A stretch of 64,000 nucleotides of DNA from Bifidobacterium sp. ESL0790. Lineage in GTDB: Bacteria > Actinomycetota > Actinomycetes > Actinomycetales > Bifidobacteriaceae. Made by a program: the position numbers and the translations under genes. The stretch spans positions 1,116,001 through 1,180,000 of the forward strand of contig NZ_CP113915.1 in the NCBI RefSeq assembly GCF_029395435.1, in the 5' to 3' direction. Of this stretch, positions 37,101 through 46,406 are shown piece by piece. Every line of letters begins with the position of its first letter. Position 1 is the first letter of the stretch. Below the pieces are notes generated by a model. That model ran no database searches, was not told where the DNA came from, and worked only from the letters and a program-made list of their open reading frames with translations.

Positions 37101-37146
37101 GAGCTGGACCGGCAAGTTCCTAGCCCCGATGCTCGCCAAGAAATAA
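34129..37146 (+). CDS. uvrA: Excinuclease ABC subunit A
   Basis: A 1,005-residue DNA damage recognition ATPase of nucleotide excision repair. Two ABC modules are visible. The first has [14 protein letters not shown] near 84, zinc finger CPECG, and signature [17 protein letters not shown]. The second has [16 protein letters not shown] near 702, zinc-finger Cys pairs in RCEACHGDG and CEECHGQ, and [16 protein letters not shown]. The GTG start is preceded by GGAGGTAA. About 50 extra N-terminal residues precede the conserved core ([13 protein letters not shown]). Upstream SOS boxes predict damage induction. uvrC follows. Confidence 0.97.
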   Translation: MATASTARKSDSKGESPESVVAQKLMDSDSFLSQEIAKAPLREKNGSLVADISHIPSDLKITIQGAREHNLKNVDISIPRSRMVVFTGLSGSGKSSLAFDTLFAEGQRRYVESLSAYARQFLGQMDKPDVDFIEGLSPAVSIDQKTTNRNPRSTVGTITEIYDYLRLLFSRTGVPHCPECGALVSAQTPQQMVDMLLKNPDRTRFQILAPVVRGRKGEFEDLLELLRGDGYSRALIDGEMRQLSDDIKLTKQKKHTIEVVVDRLAIKDGIRQRLTDSIETALKLAKGIIVVDFVDRDEKDPNRRQPFSEKRSCPNGHQLELDEIEPRTFSFNAPYGACPACDGIGYKLEIDPELVIPDPSKSLNENAIEPWGMTKGTGEYYRHVLEGLGEEMGFSLDTPWEKLSKEVRHAIMYGHDFKVKVSYRNRWGRLREYSTGFEGVVRTLMRRHDETDSDQMKLYYESYMREVPCQECHGRRLRPEVLAVTVDGESIADVCDMPIEKSLKWVRGLKLEGSAAVIAGEVLKEIRARLGFMNDVGLNYLTLSRAAKTLSGGEAQRIRLATQIGSGLVGVMYVLDEPSIGLHQRDNERLIKTLHHLRDLGNTLIVVEHDEETIEKADWLVDIGPGAGEKGGEVVYSGPAAHVVDAPRSITGDYIAGRRQIETPKKRRKTDKTRQLKVIGARENNLKNINVSIPLGVMTCITGVSGSGKSTLINSILYPSLADKLNGARIVPGKHTRIEGVDQCDKVIHVDQNPIGRTPRSNPATYTGVWDKIRQLFAKTPEAQVRGYGPGRFSFNVKGGRCEACHGDGTIKIEMNFLPDVYVQCEECHGQRYNRETLEVKYNGKTVADVLNMPISEAADFFKAYTGISRYLDTLVDVGLGYIRLGQPATTLSGGESQRVKLATELQRRSTGKTVYILDEPTTGLHFEDVRKLLQVLQGLVDKGNTVIVIEHNLDVVKSADWIIDLGPEGGDGGGTIVSQGTPEHVAKCEKSWTGKFLAPMLAKK

Positions 37147-37205
37147 TGGCAGCATAATAGAACATACATCACATGGCATCATCGCGAAGGACGGAAAGGC
37201 GGCCC

Positions 37206-39791
37206 ATGACATCCGAGGCTGGGGAACCCAACGAGGCGGGTTGGCGGAAGACCACCCGCAAGCTGGGGGACACCCGCGACCTTTTCCGTCCCGCGACCAA
37301 AGACATTCCGACTGACCCGGGCGTCTACAAATGGCGTGACGGCGACGGCCGTGTGATTTATGTGGGCAAGGCCAAGAACCTGCGCAACCGCCTGACCTTC
37401 TATTTCCAGCCGCTGCACCAGCTGCACCCGCGCACCCAATCCATGGTACTCACCGCGCGCAGCCTCGAATGGACGGTGGTCGGCACCGAGCTCGAGGCCC
37501 TCACCCTCGAATACACGTGGATCAAGGAATTCGATCCACGCTTCAACGTCGTCTTCCGAGATGACAAGACGTATCCATATCTGGCCGTCTCGTTGGGTGA
37601 GAAATACCCCAGGGTATGGGTCACCCGCAACCGCCAGCGCAAAGACACCCGGTATTTCGGTCCCTATGCGAAGGCTTGGGACCTTCGGCATAGCCTCGAC
37701 CAACTGTTGAAGGCCTTCCCGGTACGCACCTGCTCCAAGAACGTGTTTCACCGCGCCCAGATGACCAACCGGCCCTGCCTGCTGGCCTCCATCGGCAAAT
37801 GCTCGGCGCCCTGCGTCGGACGCATCAGCGAGAAGGACCATCACCGCATGGCCGAACGCCTTGTCGGCGTGCTCACCGGCCGCTACGGCACCTCGTTCAT
37901 CAACACGCTCACCAAGGAGATGAAAGAGGCCAGCGCCGAAATGGAGTTCGAGAAGGCGGCCCGGCTGCGCGACCAGATCTCCATGCTCAAGACGGTCTCC
38001 GAGCAGAACGCCGTCGTCTTCGACCAGGACGTGGACGCCGACGTGTTCGGCATCGCCTCCGACGAGCTCGAGGCCTCCGTCCACGCGTTCTTCGTGCGTT
38101 CCGGGTCGATTCGTGGCGAACGCAACTGGAGCGTGAAACGCGTCGAGGACATCGACGACAGTGAGTTGATCTCCGACCTCATCACTCAGGTCTATTCCGA
38201 CATGATGGGGGAGACGGCCAGTGAGGTGCGCACGCCGCTCAACCTGCCCAGCAACGGCGAGGATCTGCTCGAGAAGCAGGACGAATCGCAAAACAAGATC
38301 ACAGACGATTCCAGTGATGTCGACAGCCAAGAAGAATCCGCGTCCGACGAGCCGGGATCCTCTGCAAACGAGGCGGCAGGCACCGACGCCATCTCCATCA
38401 TCGAACGTCGCGACGCCCTTGGCGCCACGCAAAGCGTCACCGCCACCGACAGCCTTTCGCGCGCGCAGGCGACCCGCACAAGACGCGAACGTCAGATGCA
38501 AACCGGACGCAGCGATCTGCTCGCCCCGATCTCGCCGATACCGCGCGAGGTGCTGGTGCCCATCATGCCAGCCCGTCATCAGGAACTCGAGCAATGGCTC
38601 GGTGAGCTCCGCGGTTCAGCGGTGACCATCCGCGTGCCCAGCAGGGGCGAGAAACGAACGTTGATGGAGCGTGCGAACAACAATGCCAAGCAAGCGTTGC
38701 AGCGCAGCAAGCTCAGCCGAATCAGGGATATCGGCACACGAACGCGTGCGATGAACGATGTGGCCAAGGCCCTCGGTCTCAGTGAGTCGCCACTGCGCAT
38801 CGAAGGCTACGACATCTCCAACACCATCGGCGGCATCTTCCAGGTCGCCTCCATGGTGGTCTTCGAGGACGGCATCGCCAAGAAATCCGAATACCGTCGC
38901 TTCGCCATCCGTGGCAAGGACGGCAAGGGCGCACTTGACGATCTGAGCGCATTGTACGAGACGTTGACCAGAAGGTTCAGGCACGGCAACATCGCCGGCG
39001 ACTCGGGCGAGAGCATCGACAACGAGAAACGCATCAAGGAGCTGGCCCAGAAAGCCGAGGCTTCGCAATCGGAGACGGAGGCGTCAACATTAAAAGCTTC
39101 CGAGGCTTCCGAAATTGTTTCGTCGATCCCGGTGACTTTAAGCGCATCAGACGGCGCTAACAACAGAATCACCGATGCAGAGGCCATCGTCCAGCAGAAC
39201 ACCCAACCGCGCCATTTCGCCTACAAACCGAACCTCATTGTCGTCGACGGCGGCAAACCGCAGGTGGAGGCGGCGGCCAAGGCCCTGCAGGATTGCGGTG
39301 TCGACGATGTGGCGGTATGTGGTCTGGCCAAGCGTCTCGAGGAGGTGTGGGTGCCTGGCGACGATTACCCGATCATCCTCAAACGTCAATCAGAAGGCAT
39401 GTATCTGCTCCAGCGTGTACGCGATGAGTCGCACCGCTTCGCCATCACCTACCATCGCAAAACGCGTCGCAAAGGCGCTCTGCGCTCGGCCCTCGACGAC
39501 ATCCCCGGCGTGGGCGAGGTCTACCAGAAGAAACTGCTGCGCGCCTTCGGGTCGGTCAAGCGCATGCGTGAGGCCGATATCGAGGATCTCAAGGCGGTCA
39601 ACGGAATCGGCGAGGCCAAGGCCGAGGCCATTTTCAACGCCTTGCATCCCAAAGGTTCGCCGGACCATCCTGAATCCAATGACAACTCGGATGAGGATTC
39701 CAGCCAAGCCTCGAAAGCATCCATCGAAAACCAGCCCGAAAACGTGACAAAGATAACGAGGGAGTCCTCCACGAAAGGAGCCTCCGCATGA
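37206..39791 (+). CDS. uvrC: Excinuclease ABC subunit C with large inserts
   Basis: Makes both incisions in nucleotide excision repair. Domains in order: GIY-YIG nuclease (DPGVYKWRDGDGRVIYVGKA, about 37-56), a Cys cluster near 185-205, UVR helix (EMEFEKAARLRDQI, near 245), RNase H-like nuclease (GYDISNTIGG near 532, VVDGGKPQ near 680) and a C-terminal helix-hairpin-helix pair from about 767. At 861 residues it is 150-250 longer than usual. The excess is acidic low-complexity sequence at about 340-440, a second polar insert at 600-660 within the nuclease domain and a disordered tail. ATG 37206 follows GGAAAGG; ATG 37173 lacks support. Confidence 0.95.
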   Translation: MTSEAGEPNEAGWRKTTRKLGDTRDLFRPATKDIPTDPGVYKWRDGDGRVIYVGKAKNLRNRLTFYFQPLHQLHPRTQSMVLTARSLEWTVVGTELEALTLEYTWIKEFDPRFNVVFRDDKTYPYLAVSLGEKYPRVWVTRNRQRKDTRYFGPYAKAWDLRHSLDQLLKAFPVRTCSKNVFHRAQMTNRPCLLASIGKCSAPCVGRISEKDHHRMAERLVGVLTGRYGTSFINTLTKEMKEASAEMEFEKAARLRDQISMLKTVSEQNAVVFDQDVDADVFGIASDELEASVHAFFVRSGSIRGERNWSVKRVEDIDDSELISDLITQVYSDMMGETASEVRTPLNLPSNGEDLLEKQDESQNKITDDSSDVDSQEESASDEPGSSANEAAGTDAISIIERRDALGATQSVTATDSLSRAQATRTRRERQMQTGRSDLLAPISPIPREVLVPIMPARHQELEQWLGELRGSAVTIRVPSRGEKRTLMERANNNAKQALQRSKLSRIRDIGTRTRAMNDVAKALGLSESPLRIEGYDISNTIGGIFQVASMVVFEDGIAKKSEYRRFAIRGKDGKGALDDLSALYETLTRRFRHGNIAGDSGESIDNEKRIKELAQKAEASQSETEASTLKASEASEIVSSIPVTLSASDGANNRITDAEAIVQQNTQPRHFAYKPNLIVVDGGKPQVEAAAKALQDCGVDDVAVCGLAKRLEEVWVPGDDYPIILKRQSEGMYLLQRVRDESHRFAITYHRKTRRKGALRSALDDIPGVGEVYQKKLLRAFGSVKRMREADIEDLKAVNGIGEAKAEAIFNALHPKGSPDHPESNDNSDEDSSQASKASIENQPENVTKITRESSTKGASA

Positions 39792-39972
39792 TGACGCTTC
39801 TTCAACGTGCGTTCGACGGAACTCGAACCCTCATTGATTCGTTCGCGCGGTATGGTCTTTCAGTGGTCGGCATTGTCCTGAAACCGCCTAATAGGCAACG
39901 CTTCATGGCAAGTCAGGCACCTTCTTGTCCCAACATCATTTTCCCGTGTCCTAACGTTCAAAGGAGCAACGA

Positions 39973-41076
39973 ATGACAAGCCCCACCCATCAATGCGCCG
40001 TGCTGGGCAAGCCGATCGCGCACTCGCTTTCGCCGGTGCTGCACAACGCCGCATACGAGTTTCTTGGCCTGCCGAATTGGAGTTACACGCGCGCGGAGGT
40101 CGGCAAGGACGATCTTGCCGGGTTCCTCGAGCAATTGGACTCCACCTGGTCTGGCCTAAGCCTCACCATGCCTTTGAAACGCACCATCATCCCGTACGGC
40201 CCCACCTGCGACAAGTGGTCGTCCACGCTGCAGGTGGCCAACACAGCAGTGTTCGACTGGTCGTCAGCGGGAGAAGGCGCGAAGCCCGGCATCCGCCTCT
40301 ATAACACGGACGTGGATGGCATCAGACACGCTTTTGGCCACGCCTTCGACCAGCAACGCTCAGATTCCAAACAAACAGGTGGCAGCGAAGAAAAAACCAC
40401 CCACGCAAGGCATCGCCGTAAGGGTTTCAAGGCGGTGATCCTGGGCAACGGCAACACCGCGCTGTCCGCACTGGCGGCCTTCACCGAACTTCAGATGCCC
40501 GGATTGGGCGGCCTCTCCTCGGTGACCGTCTGCGCCCGCAACGAGTCCAAGAACACGGCGTTGCAAGAGCTCGCCGGCAAATATGCCGACCGATTCTCCT
40601 TCGAAACCGCACCGTTGACGGAGGCTTGGAGTTACCTGCCGGAGGCCGATGTCGCCGTCAACACCATTCCCGGCCTCGGCGCCGACGACGCGGCCCAAAA
40701 GCTCGAAGATGCGTTGCGGGGGAGCGGCGCCCACATCTCAGGCACCCTGCTCGACGTGGTCTACGATCCGCGGCCAACCAAGCTGATGAAGACATGGAAT
40801 GCCTTCGGTGGCACCATCATTGGTGGCGAGGAGATGCTGCTTTACCAGGCCATCGACCAGGTGCTCTTGATGACAGGCATCCGTGCACCGGGCGAACCCT
40901 ATGACGCCAACTCGAGCCAGAAAAACCAGCGAATCACGGCTTCCACCGGCGCTCACTCTCTATTCGCCGCAGGTACGGCCGAGAGTAGTATGGCAGACAG
41001 ATGGAAAACGGATACGGCGGGTTCGTTCAAGGGTTTGGAACAAGCCATGAGAACGGCCCTGCGGGAGGCATTGTGA
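39973..41076 (+). CDS. aroE: Shikimate dehydrogenase
   Basis: A 367-residue enzyme of the aromatic amino acid pathway, reducing 3-dehydroshikimate with NADPH. The substrate motif GKPIAHSLSPVLHN is at 12-25, the catalytic Lys in SLTMPLKRT near 70, NTDVDG near 111 and the nucleotide-binding loop GNGNTALSAL near 158. Inserts near 125-150 and a C-terminal extension make it longer than the usual 270-290. AAAGGAGC precedes the ATG. The 3' end overlaps the start of rapZ by four bases, suggesting coupled translation. Confidence 0.9.
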   Translation: MTSPTHQCAVLGKPIAHSLSPVLHNAAYEFLGLPNWSYTRAEVGKDDLAGFLEQLDSTWSGLSLTMPLKRTIIPYGPTCDKWSSTLQVANTAVFDWSSAGEGAKPGIRLYNTDVDGIRHAFGHAFDQQRSDSKQTGGSEEKTTHARHRRKGFKAVILGNGNTALSALAAFTELQMPGLGGLSSVTVCARNESKNTALQELAGKYADRFSFETAPLTEAWSYLPEADVAVNTIPGLGADDAAQKLEDALRGSGAHISGTLLDVVYDPRPTKLMKTWNAFGGTIIGGEEMLLYQAIDQVLLMTGIRAPGEPYDANSSQKNQRITASTGAHSLFAAGTAESSMADRWKTDTAGSFKGLEQAMRTALREAL

Positions 41077-42023
41077 GTTCAAACGAGAGTGGTTCCGCCA
41101 AGAAGGCGACACCGTCGAATCAAGCCCCCGAGGCGATCCGCCCCGAGCCCGCCAGCCAGTTCGAGGTGCTGCTGATCACCGGCATGAGCGGCGCCGGCCG
41201 GTCGCATGCGGCCGATTGCGTGGAGGACATGGGCTGGTACGTCGTCGACAACCTGCCCCCGAAGCTCCTGATTCCCTTGGTCGACATGATGACCTCCTCG
41301 GGTTCCAAGGTTCATCGTCTGGCCGCCGTCATCGACGTACGCTCCCGCACGTATTTCGACGACCTTTCGGCCGTCCTGAGCCACTTGGACGACTTGGGCG
41401 TGCGCACGCGCATCCTCTTCCTCGACGCCAACGACCGCGAGCTCGTGCGCCGCTACGAGTCCGTCCGTCGCCCGCATCCGCTCCAGCGCGGCAACCGCCT
41501 GATCGACGGTATCCGCGAGGAACGCGAGCTGCTCTCAAACCTCAAGGCGCGAGCCGACACTGTCATTGACACCTCGTCGCTGAGCATCCACCAGCTTTCC
41601 ACGAAACTCTATGAGGCCATGCTGGGCGCGGGCCCCTCGACGGTCTCCGTGCACATCTTCAGCTTCGGTTTCAAATACGGCCTTCCGCTCGACGCCGATT
41701 TCGTCGCCGACGTCCGCTTTCTGCCGAACCCCTATTGGGTGCCGAGCCTGCGCGAGCTCAACGGCTCGGACAAGCCGGTGAGCGACTACGTGCTGGGCAG
41801 CGACGGGGCGCAGGACTTCCTGGACGCCTACGAAAAAGTGATCCTCATCGCCTTGAAAGGATACGCCCAGGAAGATAAGCATTATGTTACTATTGCTGTC
41901 GGTTGCACGGGTGGTCAACATCGTTCGGTGGCAATGAGCGAAGCGTTGGCTCAACGGCTTCAATCTCATGGTCTTTCGGTCACGGTCTCGGCCCGCGAAC
42001 TTGAACACCACAAGAGGCATTGA
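41073..42023 (+). CDS. rapZ: RapZ-family nucleotide-binding protein
   Basis: A 316-residue P-loop protein. The Walker A motif is GMSGAGRS near 37, with Arg in place of the usual Lys. DNLPP, RRRTHP-like RRPHPL and a C-terminal GCTGGQHRSV phosphosugar-binding motif are family hallmarks. In E. coli, RapZ tunes glucosamine-6-phosphate synthase through small RNAs; in actinobacteria its role is less clear. GTG 41073 was chosen because GGGAGG precedes it and it overlaps the aroE stop. It lies beside whiA as in many Gram-positives, but yvcK, often found between them, is absent here. Confidence 0.92.
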   Translation: MSSNESGSAKKATPSNQAPEAIRPEPASQFEVLLITGMSGAGRSHAADCVEDMGWYVVDNLPPKLLIPLVDMMTSSGSKVHRLAAVIDVRSRTYFDDLSAVLSHLDDLGVRTRILFLDANDRELVRRYESVRRPHPLQRGNRLIDGIREERELLSNLKARADTVIDTSSLSIHQLSTKLYEAMLGAGPSTVSVHIFSFGFKYGLPLDADFVADVRFLPNPYWVPSLRELNGSDKPVSDYVLGSDGAQDFLDAYEKVILIALKGYAQEDKHYVTIAVGCTGGQHRSVAMSEALAQRLQSHGLSVTVSARELEHHKRH

Positions 42024-42182
42024 GTCGAAATTTTTCGATCTTAGCTATAAATAGTCAATCGGCTTCGATTTGTTGCATCTTGTCCAAGTCGTTCGATATG
42101 ACAGATAGCCGTAGACTTGAAAGATTTATCTGCCGACGGTTTCATTGGACTTTAGGAAGAACGGGAAGTAGGAGGTTGGGCT

Positions 42183-43142
42183 TTGGCTCTTCTCAACGAC
42201 GTCAAAAGCGAGCTGGCAAGTTTTGATTCGGATCTTCCGGCCGCGAAAATGGCGCAGGCGGCCACCATGATGCGATTCGGCGGCGGGCTCCGTCCGGTGA
42301 ACCACAAGGCCGTCATCCACGCCCAGTTCGACTCGTTGGAAGCCACGGAATGGCTTCGTTCCACCATCGCCCACTATTTCCAGCGCGAGGCCAAGGTCAG
42401 CAAGGTAACTCGCCAAACCCCCACCGGCATCATCCAGCGCTATGACCTTCTGGTCGAGCATGGCGCCACGGCCCTCGCCCTGCAGACCGGTCTGCTCGAC
42501 CGTCGCATGCGCCTGGTTCCCGGCCTGCCCGCCGAGGTGATCAGCGGCAACATCGCCCAGATCAAGGCCGCATGGCGCGGCGCTTTCCTGGCCCGTGGCA
42601 TCATCTCCGACCCGGGCAAAGCGAGCTATCTCGAGATCATCTGTCCGACCCACGAGACCGCGACAGCCCTGCAGGGAGCGGCCCGCAGGCTCGGCATCAC
42701 CGCCCAGACCCGCAAGGTCCGCAGCTCCGAGCGCATCACGCTCCGTGACGCCGACGCCATCGAGCGCATGCTCAACCTCATGGGCGCCCCGCGTTCCGCC
42801 CGCGAATGGACCGGCAAGCGTTCTGACGGCGAGGCCCGCGGCAAAGCCAACCGTCTGGCCAACTTCGACGACGCCAACATGCGCCGCAGCGCCAAGGCCG
42901 CGGCCGAGGCCACGCAGAAGGTGCACCACGCCTTCGAAATCCTCGGCGACGACATCCCGCCGAACCTCAAAGCCGCCGGCGACCTGCGCCTCAAGCACAC
43001 CGACGCCAGCCTCGAGGAGCTTGGCCGTCTGGCCGATCCGCCCATCACCAAGGACGCCATCGCCGGCCGCATCCGCAGGCTGCTCCAGCTGGCCACCAAG
43101 ACCGAGAAGGCCCGGAAGGCAAAGTCCGAAGAGGACGCCTGA
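42183..43142 (+). CDS. whiA: WhiA-family DNA-binding regulator
   Basis: A 319-residue protein combining a LAGLIDADG-like N-terminal domain (about 1-200) with a C-terminal helix-turn-helix ([20 protein letters not shown] near 280). WhiA controls division and sporulation genes in Streptomyces and chromosome segregation in Bacillus. The start is a TTG at 42183 with TAGGAGG directly upstream; a TTG start is unusual but well placed. The partnership with rapZ is conserved in Gram-positives. A strong hairpin closes the transcript before pgk. Confidence 0.93.
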   Translation: MALLNDVKSELASFDSDLPAAKMAQAATMMRFGGGLRPVNHKAVIHAQFDSLEATEWLRSTIAHYFQREAKVSKVTRQTPTGIIQRYDLLVEHGATALALQTGLLDRRMRLVPGLPAEVISGNIAQIKAAWRGAFLARGIISDPGKASYLEIICPTHETATALQGAARRLGITAQTRKVRSSERITLRDADAIERMLNLMGAPRSAREWTGKRSDGEARGKANRLANFDDANMRRSAKAAAEATQKVHHAFEILGDDIPPNLKAAGDLRLKHTDASLEELGRLADPPITKDAIAGRIRRLLQLATKTEKARKAKSEEDA

Positions 43143-43212
43143 GCGGCTGTTCCCATGTATGAATATGCCGGCAAAAGACCGGTTTCATAGGGCCAGTATT
43201 GCTGGAAAAGCT

Positions 43213-43228
43213 ATGTTAACGTTCACAT
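43213..43228. promoter_or_regulatory. LacI-type palindrome upstream of pgk
   Basis: ATGTTAACGTTCACAT is a near-perfect 16-bp palindrome with the central CG typical of LacI-family operators. The same core occurs upstream of transketolase at 50894. In bifidobacteria a global LacI-type regulator (AraQ) of central sugar metabolism is known and is the natural candidate. Confidence 0.6.
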
Positions 43229-43271
43229 AACGCTTGGAAATCATCCCCGAAATCGAGGTTTTCCAAGCGTT
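43229..43271 (+). terminator. whiA hairpin terminator
   Basis: AACGCTTGGAAA and TTTCCAAGCGTT pair perfectly over 12 bp with a 19-base loop, followed by a T-containing ATTGTTAG. It directly abuts the LacI-type palindrome at 43213. Confidence 0.75.
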
Positions 43272-43382
43272 ATTGTTAGTCGATGCCTGTAGAATGTGAC
43301 TTGTTAGACATCATCATTCATCGCGCTTTCCACCCCAAGCAGGTAGTGTGGGGCGGCGAAACAATGAGACGAAAGGAATTCC

Positions 43383-44588
43383 ATGAAGACACTGAAGGAT
43401 CTTGGAGATCTCAAGGGCAAGAAAGTCTTGGTTCGCGCGGATTTCAACGTTCCGCTCAAGGGAACCACCATCACCGATGACGGCCGCATCCGCGCCGCCC
43501 TGCCGACCATCAAGCAGCTGCGCGCCGATGGTGCCAAGGTCATCCTGATGGCCCACCTCGGCCGTCCGAAGGGCAAGGTCGTCCCGGAGCTCTCGCTGGC
43601 CCCGGTCGCCAAGCGCCTGGGCGAGCTGCTCGGCATCAACGTTCCGCTGGCCGCCGACACCTACGGCGATGACGCCAAGGCCAAGGTGGCGGCGATGAAC
43701 GACGGCGACGTCGTCCTGCTGCAGAACGTGCGCTACAACCCCGAAGAGACCAGCAAGGACGACGCCGAGCGCGCCGCCTACGCCAAGAAGATCGCCGCCC
43801 TGGGCGACGTCTTCGTCTCCGACGGCTTCGGCGTGGTCCACCGCGCCCAGGGCTCCGACTACGATGTGGCCGCCGACCTGCCCAGCGCCGCCGGCAAGCT
43901 CATCGAGAAGGAAGTCAAGGCCCTCTCCCGCGCCACCGAGAACCCGGAGCGTCCGTTCACCGTCGTGCTCGGCGGCTCCAAAGTCTCCGACAAGCTGGGC
44001 GTCATCAAGAACCTGCTCGACAAGGCCGACCGTCTGCTCATCGGCGGCGGCATGGCTTACACCTTCCTCGCGGCCAAGGGCTACGAGGTCGGCACCTCGC
44101 TGCTCGAGAAGGACCAGATCGAGACCGTCAAGGGCTACATGGACGAGGCCAAGAAGAACGGTGTGGAGCTCATCCTTCCCGTCGACATCGTGGTCAACAA
44201 GGACTTCCCCGACGGCACCGCCCCGGTCAACCCCAAGGTCGTGGACGCCGACAAGATCCCGTCCGACATGATGGGCCTCGATATCGGCCCCAAGACCCAG
44301 AAGCTCTTCCACGACAAGATCGTCGACTCCAAGACCGTCGTGTGGAACGGCCCCGCCGGCGTCTTCGAGGTCGAGCAGTTCCAGGCCGGCACCAGGGCAG
44401 TGGCCCAGGGTCTGGTCGACGCGACCGCCAAGGGCGCCTTCACCATCGTCGGCGGTGGCGACTCCGCCTCGGCCGTGCGCAACCTCGGCTTCCCGGAGGA
44501 TGGCTTCTCGCACATCTCCACCGGCGGCGGCGCCTCCCTCGAGTTCCTCGAGGGCAAGAAGCTCCCCGGCCTGGCAGTGCTCGAGTAA
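43383..44588 (+). CDS. pgk: Phosphoglycerate kinase
   Basis: A 401-residue glycolytic kinase transferring phosphate from 1,3-bisphosphoglycerate to ADP. The N-terminal substrate motif VLVRADFNVPLK is at 16-27, HLGRPKGK near 59, and the nucleotide region GGGDSASAV and HISTGGGASLEFLEGKKLPG near the C-terminus. AAAGGAATTCC precedes the ATG. Codons are strongly GC-ending and highly biased, as expected for an abundant enzyme. A LacI-type palindrome lies upstream, and tpiA and secG follow. Confidence 0.98.
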   Translation: MKTLKDLGDLKGKKVLVRADFNVPLKGTTITDDGRIRAALPTIKQLRADGAKVILMAHLGRPKGKVVPELSLAPVAKRLGELLGINVPLAADTYGDDAKAKVAAMNDGDVVLLQNVRYNPEETSKDDAERAAYAKKIAALGDVFVSDGFGVVHRAQGSDYDVAADLPSAAGKLIEKEVKALSRATENPERPFTVVLGGSKVSDKLGVIKNLLDKADRLLIGGGMAYTFLAAKGYEVGTSLLEKDQIETVKGYMDEAKKNGVELILPVDIVVNKDFPDGTAPVNPKVVDADKIPSDMMGLDIGPKTQKLFHDKIVDSKTVVWNGPAGVFEVEQFQAGTRAVAQGLVDATAKGAFTIVGGGDSASAVRNLGFPEDGFSHISTGGGASLEFLEGKKLPGLAVLE

Positions 44589-44664
44589 TCGCCTCGTACA
44601 ATGTCGCGGGTGTGGCGCGGCGAGGGCGCGTAGCCTGAGTACGCTACACTGGTAGTAGGAATGT

Positions 44665-44697
44665 TCGCGGACATGCCGTTTGGTATGTCCGCGTTTT
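44665..44697 (+). terminator. pgk intrinsic terminator
   Basis: CGCGGACATGCC pairs with GGTATGTCCGCG (one G-U) around a GTTT loop, followed by five T residues. It separates pgk from tpiA, which must then have its own promoter or depend on read-through. Confidence 0.9.
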
Positions 44698-44785
44698 TCA
44701 TGAAAAGCCGTCGCCGACGCCGAGCCAAGGCCGTCGCGGCGGCTTGACGCGGGTAAACCTCGATTCCGGGTTGGGAAGGAAAGCA

Positions 44786-45589
44786 ATGTCCTCTGCACGT
44801 ATTCCGTTGGTGGCAGGCAATTGGAAGATGAACTTCGATCATCTCGAGGCCACGTATTTCGTGCAAAAACTCGCATGGCTCCTGCGCGACGCGCATTTCG
44901 ACTACAAAAAAGTCGAAGTGGCGCTTATGCCCACCTTCACCTCGATCCGCAGCGTTCAGGTGCTCATCGAGGCCGACAAGCTCAAGATCAACTACGGCGC
45001 CCAGACCGTCTCGGTGACCAACCAGGGCGCGTTCACCGGCGACGTCAACGCCGATATGCTCGCCCAACTTGGCTGCAAATATGTGATCGTCGGCCATTCC
45101 GAGCGCCGCAAATACCATCCCGAGGACGACGCCAACATCGTTGACCAGGTGCGCGCCGTGCTCACCGCCGGCATGCAGCCGATTCTGTGCGTCGGCGAAA
45201 GCATGGAGGAGCGCCGCAAGGGCATCGAGCTGGATTTCGCCGTCGGGCAAGTCCACGACGTCACGCGCGATCTTTCCGACGAGGAGGCCTCGAAACTCAT
45301 CATTGCCTACGAGCCCGTCTGGGCCATCGGCACCGGCCTGGTGGCCACCCCGCAGACCGCGCAGGACGCGGCCAACGCCGTGCGCAGCGACCTCACCAAG
45401 ACCTTCGATAGCAAGGTGGGGGAGAGCGTGCGCATCCTCTACGGCGGCTCCGTATCGTCCAAGAACGCCGTCGAGCTCATCAGCCAGCCGGATGTCGACG
45501 GGTTCCTCATCGGTGGCGCCTCGCTCGACGCCGACGAGCTGGCCAAGATCTGCAGGCTCACGCTCAAGACCGTCACGTCCCGGCGATAA
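44786..45589 (+). CDS. tpiA: Triosephosphate isomerase
   Basis: A 267-residue TIM barrel interconverting dihydroxyacetone phosphate and glyceraldehyde-3-phosphate. The catalytic Lys lies in GNWKMN near the N-terminus, the catalytic His in VGHSERRKYH near 102 and the catalytic Glu in AYEPVWAIGTG near 175; the phosphate loop YGGSVSSKNA follows. ATG 44786 has GGAAGGAAAG upstream; an earlier in-frame ATG does not match the family start. Length is slightly above the usual 250. Confidence 0.97.
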   Translation: MSSARIPLVAGNWKMNFDHLEATYFVQKLAWLLRDAHFDYKKVEVALMPTFTSIRSVQVLIEADKLKINYGAQTVSVTNQGAFTGDVNADMLAQLGCKYVIVGHSERRKYHPEDDANIVDQVRAVLTAGMQPILCVGESMEERRKGIELDFAVGQVHDVTRDLSDEEASKLIIAYEPVWAIGTGLVATPQTAQDAANAVRSDLTKTFDSKVGESVRILYGGSVSSKNAVELISQPDVDGFLIGGASLDADELAKICRLTLKTVTSRR

Positions 45590-45888
45590 ATTTGGGCTGA
45601 AGCGGTTGTGCCAACTGGCATTGAATCCACGAGTGGATGTGCGATTGAATGCGAGACGTTCGTCCTGGTTTGGCAATCGCTTGATGGTCGAACGCGAACG
45701 TCGGCAAAGTGTCACGGAAGCACTATTCTTTCGGGCGTTGAATATTATTGGCGTTCGTCGTATTCATCCCTGATTTGTCACCAGTGAATGGTGTAGGACG
45801 CTTGGAAAGCCAACGGCAAACGTACCGTTCCGTTCTCGGCACCTTACGCTAGACTAATTCCAGAAAGTTTTTCATTGGAGGTTCAACT
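45590..45888. other. Gene-free gap between tpiA and secG
   Basis: 299 bp with no convincing gene, strong hairpin or repeat. It probably contains the secG promoter close to its right end. A short frame runs through part of it out of tpiA's +1 phase, but it shows no coding character of its own. Confidence 0.5.
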
Positions 45889-46149
45889 GTGTCGACTATG
45901 GCAATCGTTAAGCTGGTTCTGCAAATCATTCTGGTCATTTTCAGTGTCCTCCTGACGCTGCTCATCCTCATGCACAAGGGCAAGGGCGGCGGCCTCTCCG
46001 ACATGTTCGGCGGCGGCCTCACCCAGAACGCCGGCACCTCGGGCGTCGCGGAAAAGAACCTGAACCGCTGGACGGTCATCATCGCGCTGCTCTGGGTCGC
46101 CATCATCATCGCCCTCGGTCTGATGACCAAGTTCAACCTCATCAAGTGA
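45889..46149 (+). CDS. secG: Preprotein translocase subunit SecG
   Basis: An 86-residue inner-membrane protein of the SecYEG channel. Two membrane helices (about 5-27 and 60-80) flank the Gly-rich conserved loop HKGKGGGLSDMFGGG. The GTG start has TGGAGG upstream; ATG four codons later is a fallback. Location after tpiA is usual in actinobacteria. A canonical terminator follows 20 bp downstream. Confidence 0.95.
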   Translation: MSTMAIVKLVLQIILVIFSVLLTLLILMHKGKGGGLSDMFGGGLTQNAGTSGVAEKNLNRWTVIIALLWVAIIIALGLMTKFNLIK

Positions 46150-46168
46150 GTATCTAGTCTTTCAAAGA

Positions 46169-46204
46169 ATGCGTTTCATGCCGGTTCATGAAGCGCATTT
46201 TTTT
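46169..46204 (+). terminator. secG intrinsic terminator
   Basis: ATGCGTTTCATG pairs with CATGAAGCGCAT (one G-U), loop CCGGTT, followed by a run of seven T residues. Confidence 0.92.
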
Positions 46205-46406
46205 CATGTCGTTTGATATTTGCAAAAATTATTCACCAACGGATGCGGTATCGGTCGAATACCAATAATCCACGGCCTTTATTCTTCGACATTGAATGGA
46301 CGCGAAGATCTTATAGAGGCATCAGGTGAGTTTCCGACTTGGCCAAAACACACGATTGACACCGTCCACCACATAAACTCAAAACATATATTAAAGGAAG
46401 TACAAC

